From Chryseobacterium sp. c4a (lineage in GTDB: Bacteria > Bacteroidota > Bacteroidia > Flavobacteriales > Weeksellaceae), in the NCBI RefSeq assembly GCF_009900745.1, contig NZ_WXVU01000002.1:186001-250000 (forward strand): 64,000 nt of DNA. Direction: 5' to 3'. The position numbers were made by a program, and so were the translations under genes. This document shows positions 17,941-26,149 of this stretch, piece after piece (position 1 is the first letter of the stretch; every line of letters begins with the position of its first letter). Under the pieces are notes generated by a model. It was not told the origin of the DNA. It worked only from the letters and a program-made list of their open reading frames with translations, and did not search any database.

Positions 17941-19742
17941 GATTGTTGTGGAACTGTTGTTTTCCTTTCTCCAATCTGCTGTCTCCACATCGCATAATAA
18001 AGTCCTTTTTCAGCAATAAGATGATTGTGAGAACCCGTTTCTACAATTTGTCCGCGTTCCAATACATAGATTTTGTCTGCATGCATGATGGTACTCAATC
18101 GATGGGCAATCAGAACGGTAATTTGTTCTCTTTCTTCTGAAATACCTTTGATGGTCGTGGTAATTTCTTCTTCAGTGATGCTGTCCAAAGCAGAAGTTGC
18201 TTCATCGAATATCAATAAATGAGGTTTTCTTAAAAGCGCTCGTGCAATAGCTATTCTTTGTTTTTCACCACCACTTAATTTCAATCCTCCTTCTCCGATA
18301 ACGGTTTCAATGCCTTTTTCGGCTCTTTCCAACAAGGCAGTACAGCTCGATTTCTGTAAAGCAATGGCAAGTTCTTGTTCTGTAGCCTTCGGATTCACAA
18401 AGAGAAGGTTTTCTTTGATGGTTCCGGCAAACAGCTGAGTATCCTGAGTTACAAAACCAATCTGATTTCTCAGTTCATCAAAATCAAATTCCTTTCCATT
18501 AATTTCATTGTAAAAAATATTCCCTTCCTGTGGCCTGTAAAGCCCAACCAATAATTTAACCAATGTACTTTTTCCAGATCCGCTTGGCCCAACAAAAGCA
18601 ATGGTTTCTCCATTTTTAACATCAAAAGAAATATTATTCAAGGCTTTATACTGAGCCGACTGATGCTTGAAAGAAACATGTTTGAATTCCAGTTCTTCAA
18701 TAGCGCCAATTTGCTTCGGATGAAGAGGCTTTTCTTCCACATCTTTTTTCATGAGGCGATCAAAATTCTGAAGGGATGCTTCAGCTTCACGATAAGAGAT
18801 AATGATGTTTCCAATCTCCTGCATAGGCCCAAAAATAAAGAAGCCATAAAACATGAGCGAAAGATATTGCCCCGGAGTTACAATATTTTTAAAAATTAAA
18901 TATAAAAGCGTCAGGGTAATCATCTGTTGAAGAAAATTAACCATTGTTCCTTGAATAAAGCTTAAAGAACGGATACTTTTTACCTTTCTGAGTTCAAGTC
19001 CCAAAATTTTATAAGTATTGTTGTTCAGACGGATAACTTCCTGATTCGTTAAACCTAAACTCTTTACGATCTCAATATTTCTAAGACTTTCCGTTGTACT
19101 TCCTGCTAATGCAGTGGTTTCCGAAACAATATTTTTCTGAATGACTTTTATTCTTTTACTCAATAAATTCGTGATAAAAGCAATCAGGAAAATTCCACAG
19201 ATGTATACAGGCATGATAGACCAATGCAGGCGGATCGCATACACTGAAACGAAGATGATACTGACCAAAATCCCAAAGAAAATATTAATGAAATTGGTAA
19301 TAAACTTCACAGAATCTTCTCTTACTTTCGTTAAAATAGATAAAGTTTCACCGCTTCTTTGGTCTTCAAACTCCTGATACGGTAACGCCATGGAATGCTT
19401 TAGACCATCGGTAAAAATCTTCGCTCCAAACTTTTGAGTAATAACACTCACCACATAATCCTGAAAAGCTTTGGCAATCCTACTTACCATGGCTGTTCCG
19501 ATAAGCAATCCTAAAAAGTAGAATGCTCCATGGTAAACCGAGGTTCCATAAAGGTATTCATCTATGTTTCTGGGTAAAAGTTTTTCTTTATCGAAGAAAT
19601 TAGGATGGGTAACCAGCTGATCCAGAATATTTCCTGTAATAGCAGGAGCAAATAAAGAAAAAACCTGGTTAATAGTGGCTAATAGTAAAGAAATAATAAT
19701 TAGCCATTGATAAGGTTTAAGGTATCTTAAAAGTATTTTCAT
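17937..19742 (-). CDS. ABC exporter, fused permease and ATPase (MsbA/MDR type)
   Basis: 601 residues: a six-helix membrane domain (about 1-320) followed by an ATPase domain. The latter has Walker A GPSGSGKST (about residue 385), signature LSGGEKQR (about 487), Walker B HLLIFDEATSALD and the switch His in IAHRLSTI. This is a half-transporter that would dimerise and export lipids, drugs or peptides across the inner membrane. The subfamily cannot be fixed from sequence alone. It lies between scoA and scoB on the opposite strand and has its own promoter with a very short leader. Confidence 0.92.
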   Translation of the reverse strand: MKILLRYLKPYQWLIIISLLLATINQVFSLFAPAITGNILDQLVTHPNFFDKEKLLPRNIDEYLYGTSVYHGAFYFLGLLIGTAMVSRIAKAFQDYVVSVITQKFGAKIFTDGLKHSMALPYQEFEDQRSGETLSILTKVREDSVKFITNFINIFFGILVSIIFVSVYAIRLHWSIMPVYICGIFLIAFITNLLSKRIKVIQKNIVSETTALAGSTTESLRNIEIVKSLGLTNQEVIRLNNNTYKILGLELRKVKSIRSLSFIQGTMVNFLQQMITLTLLYLIFKNIVTPGQYLSLMFYGFFIFGPMQEIGNIIISYREAEASLQNFDRLMKKDVEEKPLHPKQIGAIEELEFKHVSFKHQSAQYKALNNISFDVKNGETIAFVGPSGSGKSTLVKLLVGLYRPQEGNIFYNEINGKEFDFDELRNQIGFVTQDTQLFAGTIKENLLFVNPKATEQELAIALQKSSCTALLERAEKGIETVIGEGGLKLSGGEKQRIAIARALLRKPHLLIFDEATSALDSITEEEITTTIKGISEEREQITVLIAHRLSTIMHADKIYVLERGQIVETGSHNHLIAEKGLYYAMWRQQIGERKTTVPQQS

Positions 19743-19759
19743 TCTATTAAATAAGGATA

Positions 19760-19767
19760 CAAAATTA
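19760..19767 (-). promoter_or_regulatory. -7 box of the ABC exporter gene
   Basis: TAATTTTG on the minus strand, an exact TAnnTTTG match ending 17 bases before the ATG, so the leader is about ten bases. Confidence 0.65.
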
Positions 19768-19918
19768 ATGATATTATTTTTACTAACGATGTTAATTATT
19801 AATGATAATGACCTCTTGTTGAGGAAGATTTAAAAACCAGATCTCCAAAAAATAAGTTACAAAGTACATCAGTAATTATAGAGTAGTATAGTCGTTTTTC
19901 AACTAAAACTTACTCCTG

Positions 19919-19952
19919 GCTTCCTTCTTCCTGCCTCCAGCTTCGAAACCCC
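19919..19952 (+). repeat. Dispersed pyrimidine-rich motif, copy 1
   Basis: CTTCCTTCTTCC followed by CCAGCTTCGAAACCCC. It resembles 41032-41065 in the same orientation; both are in non-coding DNA. Confidence 0.45.
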
Positions 19953-19999
19953 TTTTGTATTCGGTTGAAAATAATTAAATTGCAGTCTAAGTTTTTATT

Positions 20000-20653
20000 A
20001 TGCTTACAAAAGAACAAATTGCCAAAAGAATTTCAAAAGAACTGAGAGATCGTTATTATGTAAACCTGGGAATCGGAATTCCGACTTTGGTTGCCAACTA
20101 TGTTCCGGAAGGTATTTCCGTAGAATTCCAAAGTGAAAACGGAGTTCTGGGAATGGGGCCTTTCCCTTTCGAAGGAGAAGAAGATGCAGATGTCATCAAT
20201 GCAGGAAAGCAAACCATTACTATTTTAGACGGAGGTTCATTCTTCGATTCTGCCTTTAGTTTTGGGATGATCCGTGGTCAGAAAGTGGATCTTACCATCC
20301 TTGGAGCCATGGAAGTTTCAGAGAATGGAGATATTGCCAACTGGAAGATTCCTGGAAAAATGGTAAAAGGTATGGGCGGAGCCATGGATTTAGTAGCTTC
20401 TGCAGAAAATATTATCGTTGCGATGATGCACGTAAACAAAGCTGGAGAAAGTAAAATTCTTAAAAAATGTACTCTTCCTTTGACTGGAGTAAACTGTGTG
20501 AAAAAAGTAGTTACCGAATTAGCCGTACTGGAAGTAACACCAAAAGGCTTCAAACTTCTGGAAAGAGCGCCGGGAGTGTCAGTAGAAGATATCATCAAAG
20601 CAACAGAAGCAGACCTTATCATTGAAGGTGAAATTCCTGAAATGCAATTCTAA
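20000..20653 (+). CDS. scoB: Succinyl-CoA:3-ketoacid CoA-transferase, subunit B
   Basis: 217 residues, full length. LGIGIPTLVANYVPEG near the start and SENGVLGMGP with the catalytic glutamate Glu46, which forms the glutamyl-CoA thioester in this family; then GGSFFDSAFSFGMIRGQ and GAMDLVASAENIIVAM. It pairs with ScoA (17170-17871). No exact -7 box is visible: the closest is TAAATTGC at 19976-19983, 16 bases before the ATG. A terminator follows immediately, so it is a single-gene unit. Confidence 0.95.
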   Translation: MLTKEQIAKRISKELRDRYYVNLGIGIPTLVANYVPEGISVEFQSENGVLGMGPFPFEGEEDADVINAGKQTITILDGGSFFDSAFSFGMIRGQKVDLTILGAMEVSENGDIANWKIPGKMVKGMGGAMDLVASAENIIVAMMHVNKAGESKILKKCTLPLTGVNCVKKVVTELAVLEVTPKGFKLLERAPGVSVEDIIKATEADLIIEGEIPEMQF

Positions 20654-20662
20654 ATACAATTC

Positions 20663-20689
20663 AAACCTTGCCCACTGCAAGGTTTTTTT
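20663..20689 (+). terminator. Intrinsic terminator of scoB
   Basis: Stem AAACCTTG / CAAGGTTT with a 7-base loop and seven T's. Confidence 0.9.
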
Positions 20690-20857
20690 ATGAATAAATG
20701 CTAAAAGTAAGCAGATTTTTAGGTCAAAGAAACTAAAGACAGAAAAGTTGAAACAATCTCTAAATCTTATTTAAAATCATAACAGAAATTGGTAGATATT
20801 TTTAGCGTAGAAATCAAAGTCTTGAATTTTTGTTTCAAGACAAAAGAAATTAAAGCA

Positions 20858-20892
20858 TAAAAAAGGTTGTTTCACAAGTGAAGCAACCTTTT
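20858..20892 (-). terminator. Terminator of the DUF4197 gene
   Basis: 15-bp stem AAAAGGTTGTTTCAC / GTGAAGCAACCTTTT with one G-T pair and an AA loop. The minus-strand run of T's follows. Confidence 0.85.
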
Positions 20893-20917
20893 TAGTATTT
20901 AGAGTTAACCTTTAATC

Positions 20918-21748
20918 TTATCTATTGGCATCCTGAGCTCCGAAAACCTTTTGTAAAATGTTTGTTGTTCTCATTGCAGGTGTATTTCTGATTCCGCTTT
21001 CCTTATCTGCTACCATTTTGAATACTCCATTGATCGTTTCTGTAGTAACATATTCATTAAGGTCAGTGGTTACAGATTGTCCTGTAAAGGTGTTGTATTT
21101 TGAAATCAGATTCTTCCAAACAGCATCAGCACCCACTTTCCCTAAAGATGCTTTTACTTTTGGTTGGAAAGCTGTAAATAACTGACTTTGAGTTTTGCTT
21201 TGAAGGTAGCTTGTTGCAGCATTATTATTTCCTAACAGGATATTTTTAGCATCTGTAATTGTCATGGAAGTGATGGCATTGGTAAAAATAGGTGCCGCTT
21301 CTGTTACAGCATCTTCTGCAGCTCTGTTTAATAATTTTACCCCTTCATCAGCCAGACTGCCTAATCCTACAGAACGTAGTGTAGCATCCACCTTTCTTAA
21401 TTTTTCAGGCATTAAAATTTTTACTGCTTCATTTTTCAAAAAGCCATCTGTTAATGCCAGTTTCTTTACCCCATCTGTTACTCCAATATTTAATGCTTCT
21501 TTTAATCCGGAAGAAATTTGTGTTGAGGTAAGATTTCCTAGATTTACAGGAGATGTATTAGTTGAAACGTTCGTTGTAGTAGGCTTTGTTGTGGTTGTTG
21601 CAGCAGTAGTGGAACCTTTGGTTGGCTGTTGAGTATTAAGATCAATTCCTGTTTTATCTTTAACTGTTGATTTTATAATATCAAAAAGTTGTGCCTGTGT
21701 AGAGATTGAAAGTAATAATCCTGCAGCAATAAAAATGTTTTTTCTCAT
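20918..21748 (-). CDS. DUF4197 domain protein, exported
   Basis: 276 residues. Signal peptide (MRKNIFIAAGLLLSISTQAQ), then a Thr/Ser-rich linker of about 40 residues (TTTTKPTTTNVSTNTS), then the DUF4197 domain: ISSGLKEALNIGVTDGVKKL, KILMPEKLRKVDATLRSVGLG, LNRAAEDAVTEAAPIFTNAI, MTITDAKNILLG, LISKYNTFTG and TTETINGVFKMVADKESGIR. The family is widespread in Gram-negative bacteria and has no assigned function. The low-complexity linker may tether the domain in the periplasm. Its promoter gives a leader of only a few bases. Confidence 0.85.
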   Translation of the reverse strand: MRKNIFIAAGLLLSISTQAQLFDIIKSTVKDKTGIDLNTQQPTKGSTTAATTTTKPTTTNVSTNTSPVNLGNLTSTQISSGLKEALNIGVTDGVKKLALTDGFLKNEAVKILMPEKLRKVDATLRSVGLGSLADEGVKLLNRAAEDAVTEAAPIFTNAITSMTITDAKNILLGNNNAATSYLQSKTQSQLFTAFQPKVKASLGKVGADAVWKNLISKYNTFTGQSVTTDLNEYVTTETINGVFKMVADKESGIRNTPAMRTTNILQKVFGAQDANR

Positions 21749-21761
21749 TGTATTTTTTTTA

Positions 21762-21769
21762 CAAATTTA
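21762..21769 (-). promoter_or_regulatory. -7 box of the DUF4197 gene
   Basis: TAAATTTG on the minus strand, exact TAnnTTTG, 13 bases before the ATG. Confidence 0.7.
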
Positions 21770-22068
21770 GATGTTTAATCTTTTAAATGACGTATGCTTA
21801 TCAAAAAATAAACCATAATTTTTTTTCGACTTAAAAAAAGAGAGTGAAGTTGGTTTAAGTGTTTGGTTTGTAGTGTTTTTTTATGCTGTAAAAATCTGGT
21901 GTATTGATTGAATTATTTCTGAATATGAATAGACTTTCAGAAAATAAATCTACTTTTTTGGGTAAGTGGAAGGAGTTAAATAATCATCTTTTATCGTTAA
22001 AATATACAGACTGAACCATTTAAAAGTTTTGAAAAATAAGTATATTAGTATCCACTTAATCTGATTCC
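21770..22068. other. Divergent intergenic region (DUF4197 / hexosaminidase)
   Basis: AT-rich DNA with no gene seen. TATATTAG at 22041-22048 is a one-mismatch -7 candidate for the hexosaminidase gene, 20 bases before its ATG. Confidence 0.4.
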
Positions 22069-24318
22069 ATGACCCGTATTTTATTAGCCGTGCTATTAGT
22101 AATTTCAAATATTGTTTTTTCTCAAAATACATTGAATTTGATTCCCTATCCTCAAAATGTACAGTTGAGTGAAGGAAGCTTTATAATTCCTGAAGTTTTC
22201 AAACTTAGTAATGACTTGCCTAAGAATGAAACCGGATATTTCAAAAAGCGATTAAGTTCTGTATTAAAATTACAGGATTCAAAACAGACTGAGGCACAGC
22301 TGGTGTATACACAATTACCCAAAAATACAACTGAAAATAAAGAATTTTATAGCCTTATTATAAACTCTAGGCAGATTAGGATTCAATCATATACCCAGCA
22401 GGGATATTTTCTTGCCCTTCAAACTTTGATCCAGTTATTTGATGAGTATAAGAGCGCTGGGAAAATTCCGGCAATGAAAATAGAAGACCAGCCAAAATTT
22501 GCGTGGCGTGGAATGCATCTTGATGTTTGTCGTCACTTTTTCACCGTAGATGAGGTGAAACAATACATTGATTATCTGGCGATGTACAAGCTCAATACTT
22601 TTCATTGGCATTTAACGGATGATCAAGGCTGGAGAATTGAAATCAAAAAATATCCAAAACTTACTCAGATTGGTTCAAAGCGTAAAGAATCAATGATTGG
22701 AGCTTATGTAGATAATACCTTCGATGGTAAACCTTATGGCCCCTATTTTTATACTCAGGAACAGATTAAAGATGTCGTAAAATATGCTCAGGAAAGACAT
22801 ATCACCGTAGTTCCGGAGATTGAAATGCCGGGGCATGCGTTAGCAGCATTATCCGCGTATCCTGAACTTGCTTGTACCAAAGGCCCTTTCGAGTCTGCTA
22901 CTAAATGGGGTGTTTTTGATGATGTATTCTGTCCCAAAGAGGAGACATTTACATTTTTAGAAAATGTTTTGGATGAAGTTATTCAGTTATTTCCCTCTCA
23001 GTATATTCATATCGGAGGAGATGAATGCCCTAAAACACGATGGAAAGAATGTACCCATTGTCAGGAATTAATCAAAAAGAATAATTTAAAGGATGAACAT
23101 GGCCTGCAAAGCTACTTCATTCAAAGAATTGAAAAATATATCAATAGCAAAGGGCGAAAAATCATAGGCTGGGATGAAATTTTAGAAGGCGGATTGGCTC
23201 CTAATGCCGCTGTAATGAGCTGGACGGGAGTAAACGGAGGAATTGAAGCTGCAAAAGCAAAACATTTTGCTGTGATGACACCTGGAGCTTACTGTTATTT
23301 TGACCACTATCAAGGAGATCCTCAGACAGAGCCAAACGCTTTTGGGGGATTTACTCCATTGAACAAAGTATATTCTTATAATCCAATTCCCGCTGAATTG
23401 AATGCTGAACAGGCAAAATATATTATGGGAGTTCAGGCTAATTTGTGGACGGAATATATTTTGGATTTCAAGCAGGTACAATATATGATCTTTCCAAGAC
23501 TGATGGCTCTTGCCGAAGTAGGATGGGGAACCTCCGATCCTGAAAATTACAAAAATTTTAAGAACAGAGTCATCAACCATTTCAAAATCCTGGATAGAAT
23601 GAATATTAATTATGCTAAAAGTATTTACAATATTTCAGGAAAAGTGATTCCTTCAAACAATGGAATTGCCTACGAACTTTCTACCTCACAACATTCGAAC
23701 GGAATCCGATATACTTTAGATGGAACTGTACCAACCCTACATTCTAAGGTTTATCAAGAACCTGTTTCCATCCCTAATTCATTAATGATTAAATCTGCCT
23801 ATTTTGAAGATGGACAGCTGAAAAGTGCTGTTTCATCCCAACAATTTACCGTGTCAAAGTCAACAGGAAAGAAAATTACCCTTGAACAGCAACCTAGTGA
23901 AAATTATTCATTTGGTGGCGCATTTACTTTGGTAGACGGAATTATTGGAAATGTAAAACAGTTGGGGAAGACATGGCTTGGGTTTCAGGGAAAAGATGTG
24001 ACGGCAACCATAGATTTCGGACAGAAAACCGCTTTTTCAGAAATCTATTTTAATACATTAGAAAATAAAGGAAGCTGGATTCACCTTGCAAAATCAGCTA
24101 AAATTTTTGTTTCAGACGATAATAATACTTTTAAAATCATTAAAGAAATAGGAAAAGAAGACATTCAAAACACTAAAGGAAAAATACGAGTAAACCTGGG
24201 AACCCAAAATGCAAGATACCTTAAAGTGATCATCGAAAATGCCGGAATTATTCCAGCCGGAAATCCTGGGGCAGATTCAAGTGCGTGGCTGTTTGTTGAT
24301 GAAATTGGCGTAAATTAG
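22069..24318 (+). CDS. Beta-N-acetylhexosaminidase, GH20
   Basis: 749 residues with a signal peptide (MTRILLAVLLVISNIVFSQ). An N-terminal alpha/beta GH20b domain (LIPYPQNVQLSEGSF) precedes the GH20 barrel: FAWRGMHLDVCRHFF, FHWHLTDDQGWRIEIKKYP and the catalytic pair Asp318-Glu319 in HIGGDECPKTRW. After the barrel come a chitobiase-type C-terminal domain (RYTLDGTVPTLHSKVY) and an F5/8-type C (discoidin-like) sugar-binding domain ending in FVDEIGVN. It removes terminal GlcNAc or GalNAc from glycans in the periplasm or at the surface. There is no T9SS domain. The Crp-family gene 18 bases downstream may be co-transcribed. Confidence 0.93.
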   Translation: MTRILLAVLLVISNIVFSQNTLNLIPYPQNVQLSEGSFIIPEVFKLSNDLPKNETGYFKKRLSSVLKLQDSKQTEAQLVYTQLPKNTTENKEFYSLIINSRQIRIQSYTQQGYFLALQTLIQLFDEYKSAGKIPAMKIEDQPKFAWRGMHLDVCRHFFTVDEVKQYIDYLAMYKLNTFHWHLTDDQGWRIEIKKYPKLTQIGSKRKESMIGAYVDNTFDGKPYGPYFYTQEQIKDVVKYAQERHITVVPEIEMPGHALAALSAYPELACTKGPFESATKWGVFDDVFCPKEETFTFLENVLDEVIQLFPSQYIHIGGDECPKTRWKECTHCQELIKKNNLKDEHGLQSYFIQRIEKYINSKGRKIIGWDEILEGGLAPNAAVMSWTGVNGGIEAAKAKHFAVMTPGAYCYFDHYQGDPQTEPNAFGGFTPLNKVYSYNPIPAELNAEQAKYIMGVQANLWTEYILDFKQVQYMIFPRLMALAEVGWGTSDPENYKNFKNRVINHFKILDRMNINYAKSIYNISGKVIPSNNGIAYELSTSQHSNGIRYTLDGTVPTLHSKVYQEPVSIPNSLMIKSAYFEDGQLKSAVSSQQFTVSKSTGKKITLEQQPSENYSFGGAFTLVDGIIGNVKQLGKTWLGFQGKDVTATIDFGQKTAFSEIYFNTLENKGSWIHLAKSAKIFVSDDNNTFKIIKEIGKEDIQNTKGKIRVNLGTQNARYLKVIIENAGIIPAGNPGADSSAWLFVDEIGVN

Positions 24319-24336
24319 CCTATTCAATTTTATACA

Positions 24337-24972
24337 ATGGAGAATACCATACTTTCTTCCGAATTTTCATCTTCACCAGATCTGGTTGAAAAACTATATC
24401 AATACGGAATCACCAAAAACTATCATGAGGGAGATATTATTTTGGATGAAAATGCCTCTATACGTTCTATTCCTATTGTGATGAAAGGAATGTTGAAGGT
24501 CATCCGAACAGAAGAGGATGGGCGTGAAATTCTTCTGTATTATATCAAAGCAGGAGAGAGCTGTATCATGTCTTTTCTGGGAGGAATGCATCATGAGAAA
24601 AGTATCGTAAAAGCCGAAATTGAAGAAGATGCTGAGATTCTTTTTCTTCCTGTAGATAAGGTTTCTTTATTCATCAAAGAACATCCGGAATGGCTGGACT
24701 ATATTTTCAGACTTTATCACAAGCGTTTTGAAGAATTGCTTGATATTATCAATGCGATTGCTTTCAAGAAAGTAGATGAAAGACTCCTGAATCTTCTTCA
24801 GAAAAAATCTGATCTTACAGGTTCTGATATCATTACAATTACCCATGAACAGCTTGCTAACGAATTAGGTACTGCCAGAGTAGTTGTATCCAGGCTGCTC
24901 AAACAGCTTGAAGAAGATGGAAGACTAAAACTTGGAAGAAACAAGATTACCCTTCTGATCTCTACAAATTAA
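24337..24972 (+). CDS. Crp/Fnr-family regulator heading the sulfur cluster
   Basis: 211 residues. N-terminal cyclic-nucleotide-type beta barrel (YHEGDIILDENASIRSIPIVMKGMLKVIRTEEDGREILLYYIKAGESC) and C-terminal winged helix (ITITHEQLANELGTARVVVSRLLKQLEEDGRLKLGRNKITLL). There is a cysteine in the barrel (GESCIMSF) but no N-terminal iron-sulfur cluster motif. Its position just before the TauE, dioxygenase and YeeE genes, plus identical upstream elements in front of two of them, make it the likely activator of that cluster in response to sulfide, persulfide or a related sulfur signal. The ligand is inferred, not shown. Confidence 0.88.
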   Translation: MENTILSSEFSSSPDLVEKLYQYGITKNYHEGDIILDENASIRSIPIVMKGMLKVIRTEEDGREILLYYIKAGESCIMSFLGGMHHEKSIVKAEIEEDAEILFLPVDKVSLFIKEHPEWLDYIFRLYHKRFEELLDIINAIAFKKVDERLLNLLQKKSDLTGSDIITITHEQLANELGTARVVVSRLLKQLEEDGRLKLGRNKITLLISTN

Positions 24973-25050
24973 TTCCAATTTCCTTCTTCTTGGTCTTTTC
25001 CGCCTATCAGTTAATAATAAAAATTTTATCTTCTTTAGGGTAAAATTCCC

Positions 25051-25097
25051 TATGTAACAAAAGTAGCTGTAGGTCTTCGCAAACAACCTCATTTTTG
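25051..25097 (+). promoter_or_regulatory. Sulfur-cluster element plus -7 box, upstream of tauE
   Basis: A 23-bp element at 25051-25073 (core TGTAACAAAAGTAGCTGTA), 16 bases of spacer, then CATTTTTG (25090-25097), a one-mismatch -7 box. The same element and the same spacing occur at 26073-26119. The element centre would lie near -42, where a class II Crp-type activator binds. Confidence 0.75.
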
Positions 25098-25116
25098 CAT
25101 CATAATATTTGAACAA

Positions 25117-25911
25117 ATGGAGATCATAGGATATATAGCATCTATTTTAATCGGTGTTTCTTTAGGCTTAATCGGTGGTGGCGGAAGTATTCTCACTGTT
25201 CCTGTATTGGTGTATCTTTTTGGAATCGATGCTTTACTGGCTACAGAATATTCTCTTTTTATTGTGGGCATCAGCAGTGCTGTGGGCTCTATAACCTATT
25301 TTAAAAAAGGATTAGTAGATTTTAAAGTGGCTCTGATATTTGGCATCCCTTCTATCATTTCAATTTTTCTAACCAGGATGTATGTGTTGCCTCTGATTCC
25401 GGAGGAGCTGCTCAGCATAAAAGGTTTTACCGTAACCAAAAATATTTTTCTCCTGTTGATTTTTGCTGTTCTGATGATGCTGGCTTCTTATAAAATGATT
25501 AAAAGCCAAACCTCGGAAGAGGCAGGTGGAAATGAATTGAACAACAATAAAGCTTTATTGGCTGCCGGCGAAGGAATGATAGTCGGTATTTTAACAGGAT
25601 TAGTTGGTGCTGGAGGAGGCTTTATGATTATCCCGGCATTGGTGAATCTTTTGAAAGTTCCGGTAAAAACTGCAATAGGAACTTCATTGGTTATTATTTC
25701 TTTAAATTCTCTCATCGGTTTTTCTTCATCTATCGACAATGCAAAAATAGAATGGAATTTACTCATTACCATTGCTGTGATTGCTATTGTTGGAATTATC
25801 ATTGGATCACAAATTTCAAAAAAGATAGATGGTAAAAAATTAAAACCAGCCTTTGGATGGTTTGTTCTGATAATGGGAATTTATATAATCACCAGGGAAA
25901 TATTTCTCTAA
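25117..25911 (+). CDS. TauE/SafE-family permease
   Basis: 264 residues and about eight membrane segments in two halves, each opening with a glycine-rich turn: GVSLGLIGGGGSILTVPVLVYL (about 10-30) and GILTGLVGAGGGFMIIPALVNL (about 160-180), the family signature. Members move sulfite, sulfoacetate or similar anions. Next to a persulfide dioxygenase it most likely exports the sulfite produced, as proposed for TauE in the staphylococcal cst operon. It has its own control element and is separated from the next gene by 238 bases with a second copy of that element. Confidence 0.9.
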   Translation: MEIIGYIASILIGVSLGLIGGGGSILTVPVLVYLFGIDALLATEYSLFIVGISSAVGSITYFKKGLVDFKVALIFGIPSIISIFLTRMYVLPLIPEELLSIKGFTVTKNIFLLLIFAVLMMLASYKMIKSQTSEEAGGNELNNNKALLAAGEGMIVGILTGLVGAGGGFMIIPALVNLLKVPVKTAIGTSLVIISLNSLIGFSSSIDNAKIEWNLLITIAVIAIVGIIIGSQISKKIDGKKLKPAFGWFVLIMGIYIITREIFL

Positions 25912-26010
25912 GCTTGTATAATAAGGCAGAAAATATGCTGAAATTTAAGTAACGATAAGCTCTTACAATATATGAAGTATGTTACTTAAAATAAACTAGA
26001 GTATTTAAAA

Positions 26011-26036
26011 ACTTTTGTGCCTTTTGTGGTTAAAAA
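26011..26036 (+). repeat. Dispersed GTGCCTTTTGTGG-type motif
   Basis: ACTTTTGTGCCTTTTGTGGT followed by TAAAAAA. Related text appears at 33637-33716. It is non-coding. Confidence 0.35.
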
Positions 26037-26072
26037 AATAAATACAAGCAATGGTTACACTCAAAATTCTGT

Positions 26073-26119
26073 TATGTAACAAAAGTAGCTGTAGGAGAAA
26101 ACAGGAAACAGGAAATTTG
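26073..26119 (+). promoter_or_regulatory. Sulfur-cluster element plus -7 box, upstream of the CstB-like gene
   Basis: The 23-bp element at 26073-26095 is identical to 25051-25073. It is followed by a 16-base spacer and GAAATTTG (26112-26119), a one-mismatch -7 box. The ATG at 26150 is 30 bases further on. Confidence 0.75.
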
Positions 26120-26149
26120 TCTGAGAAAACAAAATCAAAAATAAAGAAG

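Noticed and set aside
20278-20622. 114-codon minus-strand frame inside scoB
   Set aside because: Antisense shadow; scoB is complete and conserved on the plus strand.
26051-26149. N-terminal extension of the CstB-like protein
   Set aside because: It translates the regulatory element and -7 box; family similarity starts at 26150.
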